The notes beneath the pieces are model-generated. The model saw only the letters and a list, made by a program, of their open reading frames with translations, had not been told where the DNA came from and ran no database searches. The position numbers and the translations under genes were made by a program. 64,000 nt of DNA, from positions 665,547 through 729,546 of the forward strand of contig JAINUG010000004.1 in the NCBI GenBank assembly GCA_029706075.1, given 5' to 3'. Positions within the stretch are counted from its first letter, which is position 1; each line of letters starts with the position of its first letter. Source of the stretch: Aldrovandia affinis (lineage: Eukaryota > Chordata > Actinopteri > Notacanthiformes > Halosauridae). Below, in pieces: positions 49,247 through 59,590 of this stretch.

Positions 49247-49402
49247 CTGTAAAGCAGCTTTTGGTTGGGCAGGAAGTGGTCCACTCGAGCGATGTTGACC
49301 AATCGGAAGCTAAGGACAGGGGCGCTGGGGTTGGCGGTTAAAATGCGAGTGATTCCAGCTGGGAAAGTCATGGTGAGGTCACCTGTGATCTTCACCAGGC
49401 AG
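49247..49402 (-). pseudogene. fcho1: FCHO1-like block 1 (start of mu-homology domain)
   Basis: 156 bp coding CLVKITGDLTMTFPAGITRI, then LTANPSAPVLSFRLVNIARV and DHFLPNQKLLY plus two bases. The KITGDLT...FPAGITR and FRLVN...LPN patterns are diagnostic for muniscin mu-homology domains. Acceptor GCTCAG, donor GTAAGC. No stop or frame break. Confidence 0.88.
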
Positions 49403-49569
49403 CTGAGCAGACAGAGAGAGAGAGATCGAGGGAGGGGGGAGAGTGAGAGAAAGAGGGGGAGGGAGGTTGGGAGAGAGAGTGAAATCATACAATTTTCTAC
49501 ATAGGTGCTGTGCTTTTTGTTATATAATTGTACATTGAACAATCCAAAAGCAAAATAAAGAAGCACAGG

Positions 49570-50500
49570 TCTAGGGTTTGATCCCCTGCCCTTCTCTTCT
49601 TTTTCTCTAGCATTTATAAGGTCTTGCCTTAACTTTACAATGAAAATAATATTTGATAATGCATCCCAGGGTTGAATTATTGAAGGACAATATTAAATAC
49701 ATGCAACAGCTTTCAGACAACACTAACATGGCTCATTCATTGTCTTGATGAGTAGTTGATTAAATCCTGTGTCTTAGTGTTTCTGTGTGGTGTCATAGGT
49801 AGAGCATGGTGTGAGCAACATTTAGGTTGTGTGTTCAATTCCCACTGGGACCACATATACAAAAAAATGTATGCATTCACTACTGTAAGTTGCTTTGGAT
49901 AAAAAGTGTATGCTAAATGGCATATATTATCATGTATTGGTGAAGGAATTAAAACCTTAACTTAATAAAATGGCATACATAAAAACGTAGCTATAAGAAA
50001 TGCATTAGAGTGGAGAAGACGGTGGTGAGCCTGAATGATTGCGTCACTTGACGCCAAGGGCTAGGTATCCAACTCTTGCTCTTCCTGTTTCTTTAGCATT
50101 TTTGAGGCCTCACCTTAACTTAGCTATAAGACATGCATTGAAAGGGAAGAAGATGGTGGCGAGTGAGAATAATAGTTGTCTCCCAATGCCAAGGTCTGGG
50201 GTTTGAGCCCCGGCATTTTACTTCTGTTTTTCTTGCATTGTCTCACCTTAACGTAGTGATAAGACATGCTTAAGAATGGTGAGTACGGTGGCAAGCGCAA
50301 GTCATCACTGCCTCCCATCACCAAGGTCTGTGGTTGGAGTCCTGGCTCTTCCCTTCGGTTTCTCTTGCATTTACACTCTCACCTTAATATAGCTATAAGG
50401 TCAGGTGAAAATGGTGGCGACCGTGAATGATTGCCGTCTCCTGATGCTGAGGTTTGGGGTTCAAGCCCAGCTCTTGCTCCTTTCTGTTTGCACAGGTTTT
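49570..50500 (+). repeat. Tandem array of ~125-bp tRNA-like units
   Basis: Units near 49980, 50104, 50246 and 50380 (and a detached one at 49570) each carry CTTAACNTAGCTATAAG-type sequence, ATGGTGGCGA, then a B-box-like GGTTTGGGGTTCAAGCCC followed by CTCTTGCTCTTCCTG. A separate SINE tail (TTGCTTTGGATAAAAAGTGT) interrupts at 49780-49925. Confidence 0.65.
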
Positions 50501-51207
50501 ATCAGTTGTGCTGTTTAAGTAAGCTGAAAGACAGAAGATGAGGGTGAGGGTGTCCATGGCTCAGATGGTAGAGCTCCAGACATAGGTGCTGGAGGTCCCC
50601 GGTTTGAATCTGTGTGCCTCGGCCCTGAGCAACAGGAGGTCCCCAGGGTGAAGGGGAGGTGTGAAAGAAGGGGGGGGATGCTGTGGGCCCCCCCGAAAGT
50701 TCGGAGGTCTCAAAGCTGGGGTTTTCTATTAACTACTTCTTTGAGTGAACAAAAACAAACTGTTCGAGAGAGAGCTCAAAGCTTGGGTGATGCACTATTT
50801 CATAACATGTGGCTCTCTTAAACAATATAGAACAGTTAGTTTATTAGTTGTTGTTGTCTCTCTCTAAGAAGTTTAATAGAAAATCCCAGCTTTGAGACCT
50901 CCGAACTTTCGGGGGGGTTTCCCCCTTCTTTCACACCTCCCCTCCACCCTGGGGACCTCCTGTTGCTCGGGGACGAGGCGCACGGATTCAAACCGGGGAC
51001 CTCCAAGCACCTATGTCTGGAGCTCTACCATCTGAGCCACGGACACCCTCACACTCATCCTCTGTCTTTCAGCATACTTAAACAGCACAACTGATAAAAC
51101 CTGTGCAAACAGAAAGGAGCAAGAGCTGGGCTTGAACCCCAAACCTCAGCATCAGGAGACGGCAATCATTCACGGTCGCCACCATTTCCACCTGTTCTTA
51201 TAGCTAG
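50388..51207. mobile_element. 0.8-kb foldback with tRNA-like arms
   Basis: Left arm 50388-50748 and right arm 50863-51207 are reverse complements, with about a 115-base loop. Each arm includes one tRNA-like array unit and a second tRNA-like piece (TGGCTCAGATGGTAGAGCTC plus GGTTTGAATC B box). Arms have diverged modestly, so not an assembly mirror. Confidence 0.8.
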
Positions 51208-52227
51208 GTTAGAATAGCCTTTATTAATCCCGGGAATTTGGTTTGTCACAGCAACAATGGTACAGGAGTGAAAGAACACACAAGACATACAGGACATAAC
51301 AACATACTGGATAATAAATATATTTAAAAACCAGAGTAAAAACCTAAATACAATAATTTAAGAAATAAAAATAAAAGAATAAAAATATACTGGAGGTAGT
51401 GCAAATCCACCAGATAGTACTTCAGTACACTGGTATGTGCTGTCTAAGAAAAACAAAAGAAAAACAAGTATGAGATGTGAAAACAGTAGCAGTCGGGGCA
51501 GCAGTGAGATGTACAAGGAATGTACACAGAATGTAGGGTAGGTACAGCAGTAGAGTGTGACAGTGCTCAGTGTTCAATGTTCATAGTTATACTGTTTGAT
51601 GGCTGCTGGTAGAAAGGAGCGCTTGAACCGCTCCGTTCTGCAGGTGAATTGGATGAGCCTGTGGCTGAAGGTGCTCTCCATCTGTCTCAGCTCATCATAG
51701 AGGGGGTGGGAGGGGTTATTCAGGATGGTCAACAGTTTGTCTCTCATCCTCCTCTCCACCACTGCCTCCAGGCTGTCCAGTTTTTGGCCAACAACAGAGC
51801 TAGCCTTCCTCACCAGCTTGTTAAGTTTGTCGGTCTCCCCAGCCTTGGCACTGCTACCCCAGCAGGCCACGGCAAAGAACAGTGCGCTGGCTACCACGGA
51901 CTGGTAGAACATCCTCAGCAGCCTGTTGCACACATCGAAGGACCTGAGCCTCCTAAGGAAGTACAGTCTGCTCTGTCCTTTCTTATAGAGGGCCTCTGTG
52001 TTGTCTGTCCAGTCCAGCCTCTTGTTCAGGTGCACTCCCAGGAACTTGTATGAGCTTGCCATCTCAACTTCCTCCCCTTGATGGTAATGGGGTTGGGGGC
52101 CCCTCGGGGCTTCTTGCTCCGTCGGAAGTCCACTACCAGCTCCTTGGTCTTGCCAGTGTTGAGCTGGAGGTGGTTCTCCTCGGCCCAACTGACGAAGCTC
52201 CTAACCACGTAAGGTGAGACTGTAGTG
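51208..52227 (-). mobile_element. Non-LTR retrotransposon 3' fragment, 5'-truncated
   Basis: Minus frames 52208-52026 and 52188-51574 give the reverse transcriptase end and C-terminal domain: HLQLNTGKTKELVVDFRRSK, SYKFLGVHLNKRLDWTDNTE, LYKKGQSRLYFLRRLRSFDV, ending near FLPAAIKQYN. A frame break separates the two. The 3' UTR starts in TTCCCGGGATTAATAAAGGC orientation. It abuts the target site of the Harbinger-type element. Confidence 0.88.
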
Positions 52228-52230
52228 TTA

Positions 52231-53182
52231 AGGCCCCTACATGCTTCTGCATAAGCGATGCGACATCCTCTGCAACACGTCGCAGAGCACTCGGCAAATT
52301 ATACTTCTGCGCAACCTATGCAACATGGTGTCCTTACACTTCTGTACACTAGTAGGCGTAAATGTATTGAACAAGGTCGGTAAAGTTTTCATGAAAGCAG
52401 GGAAACTCTTGTACCTACGAACTTCTTCAGCCAATCTTTCCTGAAGCTGGTTCATTTTATACCATGTTGAACAAATTATGCTAGCTATCTATATTATTAG
52501 CTACTGTTAGCGAGCTTTATTTGGCCGTGATACCAGGTTGCTAGCTAGCTAGCTAGATATCGATAGTTTTGCTTAGCTAACATTGACATAGATATATACA
52601 GGTATGGTATGCAGCTGCCAACACCGATGTCTATCGCTGTATTACTTCACTGATCTCTTGTGAGAACTATGATTGTTCTTACCATGTATTAATGCACATC
52701 TAGTAAATCGCTCTGGATAAGAACGTCTGCTATATGCTTAAAAAAATGTATATGCACCCTGCTCTTTCTTTGTTTTGTTAGTTGAATATTCTGCGCATTA
52801 AGATGTTGTAGTGACATGTTCCATTTATATGTAATCTAAAGCACAACACAAAACATCTGGATATTTGCAACCTTAAATATATCATTTAGAATGACGTAAA
52901 GACCACAGTCGATCCTTCATTGCTTGCAGAATCTCCGAGTTTAATGTACTGTCAGTACAACAGACTTTAAAACCTTTGAAAAAAAGGAAGTACGCCTGTC
53001 ATGAAAGCAGCTTGTGTGCGAGCAACTTACCAATGCTGTGAAACATCTATGCGACATGTTGCGAGTTTGATTTTTGTGCTAGTTAGGCGACATCCTCTGC
53101 AACACCACCCTCTAACATCAACGCAACCTCTGCGACGTGTTGCAGAGGATGTCGCGTCGCAGTCGCGAGCATGTATAGGACT
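52231..53182 (-). mobile_element. Harbinger/PIF-type element with terminal repeats and TTA duplication
   Basis: 952 bp. Left end AGGCCCCTACATGCT and right end the inverse of AGTCCTATACATGCT, followed by a shared subterminal CGACATCCTCTGCAACACGT. TTA lies at 52228-52230 and 53183-53185, the 3-bp target typical of this superfamily. A minus frame (52455-52237) begins MNQLQERLAEEVRRYKSFPA, like the N-terminus of a MADF/Myb-type DNA-binding protein, but stays short. No transposase; nonautonomous. Confidence 0.8.
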
Positions 53183-53185
53183 TTA

Positions 53186-54710
53186 GTCCGAACTCGCGCA
53201 TGGAATGTTTTGTTTTGGAAATATAGGTTTCGCACACCTCCCTTTGATAATAAATCTCCTACAGCATAAATCGCAGGGGTTTTGATTTATTGCAAAAGCA
53301 TTCGATCGTATATTGAACGGTCTCCGTGCCACGCCCCATCTCGTTCGCCATGTTGCTTAAAACATTCTCCAAATCAGCTCCAGATACTCTCTATCCAAAA
53401 GTTCTATTTGCAGGGGCTTTATACTGCTTGTGCATATGTCACCTATAATGGACTACTGAACGAATATTATGCATCTCAAACGGTTTTGTGGTTTTCCCGA
53501 GCTTGATGGACTTGAGGTCATCTTGCGTATGCGCATCGTTTAGCCATTTCTCCTCATCTGATGCTCGCATAACCTTCACACTTGGCAAAGTTCAAAGTGT
53601 TACTTTCTAGGGATAATTTACATCAAACCCTACCTGTCACGAAGCATCGGCGGCCATGTTGCGTGCTGCGAATACGCGCTAATGTGAGAGACAGCGGTTT
53701 CTCCCCGAGCTTTGCTCATGTACACTCCAAACTTGGCAAACACATTTGAAGTGTGATATCCTTTTGATTACGGTCTTTGGAAAGTTTTTTTGTTGCACGG
53801 GGCTTGGAAGCCTCCGAGGTTACCTGCAGCCTCGAGTCGTATTTGATGTTTCATCCATGTTGATCTTTCCCCTCACTGTATTAGGTAAACTCATACTGTT
53901 ATAAAGTTAACAATTAGCCACTAATTATATAATTAGTCACGTTACTGTGCCGATTGGGTGCCTACAGAGACACACTGAGGATAACGATTCAAATACAAGT
54001 TTAATTCCCTGTGGGTCATGTGACGGTATCAAACAGGTGGCCATAATTGGTGGCGAAGTAACCACTCACTGTGGCTAAATCGCGAGTCACTCAAAGGGCT
54101 TTGGGCCCCTTCACCAAAAGAACAGTCACCACCGATTGGTGTATTTTTTTATCTGATTATTTCTATGGGAGTCCTGGTCAATGAGCGAGCCTAGCTCTTC
54201 CCTCAATTGGCCAAGTCATTTCCGTGCACAAACTGCACACTAAAACAAAGGGCTTTTTGTGTTTTTAAGTGCTAAGATAGCTTTCTTGAGAACAAGTGGT
54301 TTTTTAATCGTTATGGTTTTCAATTGCGCATATACGCGTCCTATACGTGCCAAAAACATCACGTTTGAATTTTACGTTGTTTGAAATTGTCTGCAGCGGC
54401 CCCCTGTGGACACATGTAAGAACATTAGCTCTGGGCCTCATTCTCTAACCTCTCACCCATATTTGAGTGTAAGGTTTGAGAATATCCTACTCTCACCTAT
54501 ATGGAGTCGTGTTCTGATGGAGGTGTGAAATGTGAAATCGTTTTTTTATTGTTTGTTTATTTGTTTAACAGAGTTACTGCTTTTTCTTCCTTCTTGTGGA
54601 AGTTGTTTTGTCCTGAATTTGCAGTTTAAAGAACAATAACTTGTTTTTCTTTGAGAAGGGCACCTGATCCCTCCTTCTGGTGTAGTGACAAGCATTGCTG
54701 AAGCTCTGGA
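53186..54710. other. Intergenic, one possible transposon end
   Basis: CGGGGCTTGGAAGCCTCC at about 53800 resembles the inverse of AGGCTTCCAAGCCCGAAGG at 39714. Otherwise no gene or known repeat recognised. Confidence 0.35.
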
Positions 54711-54713
54711 CGG

Positions 54714-54905
54714 TCAGTGTAGAGCAGTGTTTAGGGAACTGGGCTTGTAACTTAGGAGGTTGCAGTTTAGTCCCCGGGTGGGGCACTGCCCCTGCGTTGT
54801 AGCCTTGATCCTGAATTGCTTCAGTTAATACCCAGCAGTATAAGTAAATTGTGTGTAAAGAAAAATATTTGTGCAAGTTGTTCTGGATAAGATGCCTGCA
54901 AGTAT
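54714..54905 (+). repeat. tRNA-derived SINE, worn
   Basis: GGGAACTGGGCTTGTAACTT, then TTGAATTGCTTCAGTTAATA and TTGTTCTGGATAAGATGCC; same family as 12170. Confidence 0.75.
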
Positions 54906-55299
54906 ATTTGACAGCTGTGTTCTGCACAGTAGCCTACCACAAGCAGCAGGTCCAGATGGGTGCAGAGACCCAGACACCCCCCCCCCCCTCCTCCATCACA
55001 TGACCATTTCTGGGCATCACCGCCCCACCCCTCGAACAAGTGGCCCACCCCTGTGAAGCAGACCACCACTTTAAAGATCCTAGGAAGGAAAAGCTACTCC
55101 CAGTTTAATTTCAAACCAGTCTGGTAAACCCAAGGCCTGTAATCTCCCCCCGGTAGCACATCTGCTACCACTCTGTTACACGGGAGAAAATAGAAAGCTG
55201 GCAGAGATGCCTGTAATTTGGGTGCATATAAATATCAGCCCCAATGAGGGAGTGGCCAGGCGTGGAGGGCGAGAGGCACGAAGGGGCCAGTGGTGCAGG

Positions 55300-55402
55300 G
55301 ACCAACTCTGTACTGACGGACACTGGCACCTGACTGACAGACAAGACACTGGCGCTAACCAACTCTGTACTGACAGACAGTGGCACTGACCAACTCTGTG
55401 GC
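55300..55402. repeat. Short imperfect tandem repeat
   Basis: Three copies of ACCAACTCTGTACTGACGGA-like sequence with CACTGGCAC. The minus open frames here are its translation. Confidence 0.6.
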
Positions 55403-56690
55403 CCAAGGTTGGTGTGCTGGCTCTTCAGTCTGCCGCAGATATGAATGGTTTTATTATTTGTTGATCTTTGGTTTGGAATGTTCCACTGCCGCCCCTTAAA
55501 GGTCCCATTTCACTTATCACAGAGTTGGGGGTCCTCTGGTGTACCGCTGGCCAAATTCCAGATATGGCTCCCTCAATCTGGCCATCGAATCAACACGTCA
55601 CTCTTACTGGCCAAATAAATTCAGGCCTCTCTACCTGGGCTGACCTGCGGTGACTTTTCTGCAGCAAAATGGCTGACGTGCATCACCTGGATGGGTGCTA
55701 CATGGTGGTGGTTGAAGTGAGTCTCCTCCCTTCACGGTAAAACGTACGGAGATCCTGTGATGAAATGAAAGGCGCTACACGAATGTGATTGCGTTGCCTC
55801 AAACTGGGGTTCAATCTACTCTGTGTAATCTGTGTTGTCAATTGAAAGGGAATTCTAATATCCTGATCTTTAAATTTCCCACACCCTGCTACAGCTGAAC
55901 CTCTGCAAAACGACATAGGTTTGGCAGAGACCGAGTCAAGACAGAGTGACCAGAACAAGAAGTGCGTGATGTTTAATCCAGCTGAACACTGCTGCATGAA
56001 ACACGACGCTTTCTCTTTTCACGAACAGAGAAGAGAAATCGGACATTCCTGCTGCTGTGTTCGGTCATCTCATAGGGTTCAGTTCAAATCAAACAAAGCA
56101 GCACTCGAAGATGAACTGGAGGTTTTGGTGGAAGACGGCATCTGGAGCTACTCAAGAATACACCCTCCACAACTTTAAGGTGATGAATTACATTTCTATA
56201 ACAGCTGTTACAAAAAAAAGTTATGAAGTGTCTGTTGGACGCTCACCGAAGATGTGTGTGCAGCAGTGGATCCTGCACTCTCCACCCTCCCCCGAACCCC
56301 CCAGTACCCACGGTTTGAGCTGGAAACTGGATCTCCACGACAACCAGCAAGGCAGCCCTCTGCTCCAGTTCCCTTGCCCCACCCATCCCATGTCACCCCA
56401 GTGGGTTTGTAGTGGTCTCGCTGGCCGACCTGCCCTGCAGTTGAGGGGATGTTTGCACAGCTGGCTTGTACAAAATTACAGGTTCTACTTATAGGCATGT
56501 GTTGCCTTGCCGACAGCTGTTTCAGAAGTGGTGGAGAAAAGGACATACAGAGTAGAGCACCTCGGGAAGAAGGCAGAGCCGCCCAGAGTTTCCCACCCCC
56601 CAGTCTGTGGGAGAACACGGGAACGTGCTGAACCCATCCACACACCCCTGACATGTTTCGGCAGCCAGACCCTGGACGAGACTTCGATCC
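55403..56690. other. Intergenic with long open frames of unknown status
   Basis: The minus-strand stretch around 56240-56445 has an acceptor-like CTGCAG and donor-like GTGAGC and stays open in two frames, but I recognise no protein in either. Left unassigned. Confidence 0.3.
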
Positions 56691-56697
56691 GTCTCCC

Positions 56698-56775
56698 TTG
56701 ATATCAGGAAGTGATGTTTTTGATATCAGAAATTCCACTTCCTGATATCAGGCAATAGTTTTCGACGTCAGGAAG
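56698..56775. repeat. Cluster of short palindromes
   Basis: Repeats of TGATATCAGGAAGT and its inverse CTTCCTGATATCA within 80 bases. Confidence 0.6.
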
Positions 56776-57007
56776 TCTAATTCCTGAAATCACAAATTCA
56801 AGGATTAAATGTTGAAACGGCTTGCCATACACAGCACCACCACAAAGAGTGAGGCCACACACCAGCAGTGCGGCTTTCTGTCCTTTCTGTTATTGCTCAG
56901 GGCCAACAAGGGCAAATATAATTGCCCCTATAATGACCCACAGATCACATGTCGATAATACAGTAAAACAATGTAAAAACAGTGATGGTCACCCAGCAGC
57001 ACAGCCT

Positions 57008-57154
57008 CAGGGCCCACATTCATATAGTGTCTCAGAGTCAGAGTGCTGATCTAGGATCAGATTTGCCTTTTAGTTCATAGTGGATAAGGATGTCATATGG
57101 CCAGGGGAAACCTGATCCTAGATCAGCATTTGAGGTGTTTTATGAATACGAGCC
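57008..57154. mobile_element. Short foldback MITE
   Basis: CAGGGCCCACATTCATATAG and GTGCTGATCTAGGATCAG on the left are inverted on the right (CTGATCCTAGATCAGCAT, then TATGAATACGAGCCCTG). No target duplication found. Confidence 0.65.
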
Positions 57155-57268
57155 CTGGTCTGTCCTGTTTCCTGTTTGAACACATCTGCCTCTAAAATGC
57201 AACCACATAAGTTATAGAAAGGTAATAATAACTGTAATGAAGCCAAACTATTTCTGTAATGCAAATGG

Positions 57269-57274
57269 TTTATT
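57269..57274 (-). promoter_or_regulatory. Candidate polyadenylation signal of the ifitm5-like gene
   Basis: Minus-strand AATAAA about 290 bases beyond the TAG. Plausible by position only. Confidence 0.3.
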
Positions 57275-57563
57275 TTTCTTCATCACATTTTCTGATATTT
57301 TTGATAGAATCTTCACACTTTGTAATGGGTAACTTAATAAAACACTTAGGAACTATGTATCCATGAAAGTAATACAACAAAAACTCATTTAAAATAATAA
57401 TTAAAATACAAATAATTATAATAATTATAAGCAAAAGAGAATAAAACAAAGTCACTTGTCCTGCGGGGGAGAGAGACCCGTTGGGAGGAAGTGTGAGCTG
57501 ATTGGCTGCTGCTTTGTCTGTGAGGTTATCCCTGTCACTCCGTCTGTCCCTGTCTCTCTCCGT

Positions 57564-57772
57564 CTACCTGCTGAAGAGCTTCATGAAGCTCTGGTAGCCG
57601 TCCTCGCCGAAGAAGTCGAAGGATCCCTCGGCGGTGCCCAGGTGGACCAGCAGCAGAACCAGCAGAACCACCAGCAGCAGCGGCACCAGCAGGTTCCAAC
57701 CCGAGGCCAGGATGTTGTACCACTTGGCCTTGTCTGAGCACTCCTGGGCCCCAGCGTCTTCTGGTCCCGAGC
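57564..57772 (-). CDS. ifitm5: ifitm5-like exon 2, apparently frameshifted by one base
   Basis: The acceptor CATCCAG at 57773 gives ARDQKTLG, the exact start expected after SVK (mammalian IFITM5 has ARDQK). Seven codons later the conserved frame is one base over: AQECSDKAKWYNILASGWNL, then a Leu/Val-rich second membrane segment and a tail ending QSFMKLFSR and TAG. The two meet at a run of four G (about 57750). One more G would restore a 69-residue exon and a protein of about 137 residues, the family's usual size. As written, the exon reads a different frame to a TGA. Either a real loss, a base-call error in a homopolymer, or use of an internal acceptor (CCCAG at 57744) that keeps phase but drops the ARDQK loop. 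Confidence 0.82.
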
Positions 57773-57857
57773 CTGGATGTAGAGTCAGAGTCAGGTCCCC
57801 AGTGGTTACAGCGTGGCTTCTGGTCCCGAGCCTGGATGTAGAGTCAGAGTTAGTCAG
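57757..57857. repeat. 59-bp-offset tandem duplication over the ifitm5 exon-2 acceptor
   Basis: CTTCTGGTCCCGAGCCTGGA followed by TGTAGAGTCAGAGT occurs twice, 59 bases apart, so the exon edge and its CATCCAG acceptor are duplicated (exon starts 57772 and 57831). Confidence 0.9.
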
Positions 57858-57859
57858 TT

Positions 57860-59450
57860 TAAAAGAGCAGGAAATCTGACTTGCTGAAAGATCAAATTGA
57901 TTGGTGTTTTAAATACATATGTTGTATTGAAATTTCTTATGACTGAATATGAAACATGCATAGTCATACAACACCACAACAATATATTTTGTTTTCAAAT
58001 GCTCATATATAATATGCTCTCTGAGGACCCAGGAGAGCAACTTTTTCTCCTGGTTTTTTGTTTTGACCTTTTTTGTTAGACCCACAGTGAAAGCTCCCTG
58101 TGGGTCTAACTGCCTGAATAGCTGGGAGACAGCTGTAGTCCTGGGACAGGCGTGGCACGTTCTTCTCTCAGATGGAAGTTGAGCTGGTGTCTGCTGTCCT
58201 GTCTGCCGCTCACATTAAATAAACTCCCCGCCCGGACTCGTTAAGGAGCCGTTGGCCCAGCCTTGGCTAGAGGAATCCTTGCTGTTTATAAACGGAGTTG
58301 CCTGTGATTAGTGGGCAGGCTTAATTGAATGTGGTCTTGAATTGCATGTGCACTCTCCTGTTTCAGACAACATGTCTGCAAGGTCCTGACTCTTCAGGTC
58401 TGGGCAGGGCTGTCCCCGAACAAATCTGTCTGCGCAGAGCTCTCTGTCCAGGGCACAGTCTAACACCTGCACACATTTCCCAGTTTACTGTTCACCGGAA
58501 TCAGCTTGCAGCAGGCATTGAGAACCCCGCTCCCATGATACCGTCTTAATGAGATGGGTATGTGCACTAATGTTCGGATGGACGATCACGTTAAGGCAAG
58601 GTATCCACATGCTGCCATGTGGAGTTTAGTGTACCTGTGCAGAGCCCGCACTGTGCACCTGTGAGCGAGCCGACTCGCTCTGTCTCCACTTCACCTGTGG
58701 CAGACTGTCTCCGTCACACAGCGCTGCCTGAAACACTGCACGGATTCACCTGCATGTGTATTAATGATATGCCCCTCTAACAAAGGCTTTTTAATGTAAA
58801 CCCTTCCTCCTCCAAGTAAGCACTTCATTTTCCTTTCAAGTCTTTTCCCCTCTGCTCAATGGGCACCTTGTTTTTATTTTTGTTTTTCCTTTTTTGACGG
58901 AGTTGCGAGATACCGCTCAGGTGAGCACCCTGTGACTCTTTTCGTTTCTCCTGTATAATGTGTGGGTAGGCAAAATGGCACACGCTCAGTGAACAGGATG
59001 AGCCTCCCAGATGAATTTAAAGATGGGTAAATCTGTAGAATTGGCGACACGCATTAAAAACACAAGCAGCTCGAGCTGCACCTGGATGCAATCAACATTT
59101 GCGCATAGCTTCCAGTTTCAAATAAATGCAAGTGTTCATTTTTAATCAGAAACACAGGTTTGGCAAGTTCAGCCGTCACCTAAATGAAAAAATGTGACAA
59201 TTATTTGTAATTGAACGGACAACTGTTGATCTGACAGGCCTGTATTCCAGTCTTTAACTGTGTATGTATCTGTGCACTTCTGTTCCAAATATCCAACGAA
59301 AAAGTCATACCATAAATGAGGTCATTACAAAATTGTAGTATGGAACATATTCCTAATTAATACGTCAAAACACTGTGTATTATGTAAAATATATGCATTA
59401 GTATGCGCTTATGACTTTTAGAAATACAATGTCATTCACCTATGTGTATA
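57860..59450. other. ifitm5-like intron, nothing recognised
   Basis: No exon-like or repeat-like content identified in this part of the single intron. Confidence 0.35.
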
Positions 59451-59457
59451 TGCATGC

Positions 59458-59590
59458 ACATTCTTTGTGCCCTTGAGCAAGGTTTTTAACCCGAATTGCT
59501 TCTGTAAAAATATCCAGCTCTATGAATGTATTGTATGTAAAGAAATGCAAATTTTGTCGCTCATCTGCTAAATGCCTACATATAAATGTC
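59458..59590 (+). repeat. SINE 3' part
   Basis: CCCTTGAGCAAGGTTTTTAA, then TTGCTTCTGTAAAAATATCC and CTGCTAAATGCCTACA. In the ifitm5-like intron. Confidence 0.65.

Larger units (their letters stand above)
44067..49402 (-). pseudogene. fcho1: FCHO1-like mu-homology domain, partial and probably degraded
   Basis: Four exon-like blocks (49402-49247, 49139-49055, 45013-44816, 44234-44067) read as the C-terminal mu-homology domain of a muniscin, closest to FCHO1 as I recall it. In intact FCHO1/2 this domain recruits Eps15, Dab2 and other cargo adaptors to nascent clathrin-coated pits. Splice sites of all four are good. Against an intact gene: block 3 needs removal of one base in a C run to stay in frame; about 16 residues of the domain are missing inside block 2; the segment linking blocks 3 and 4 survives only as pieces in different frames; no last exon was found; and no upstream exons for the F-BAR part were found before the next gene. 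It could still be a working gene with assembly errors and undetected exons. Confidence 0.72.

Noticed and set aside
56208-56738. 176-residue minus-strand frame with possible splice sites
   Set aside because: No recognisable domain; neither of two open frames matched FCHO1 linker or other families I know. Left as unknown.
57535-57741. Minus frame rich in Gly/Ala over ifitm5 exon 2
   Set aside because: Alternate frame of the exon; kept only as the hypothetical product of the upstream acceptor.
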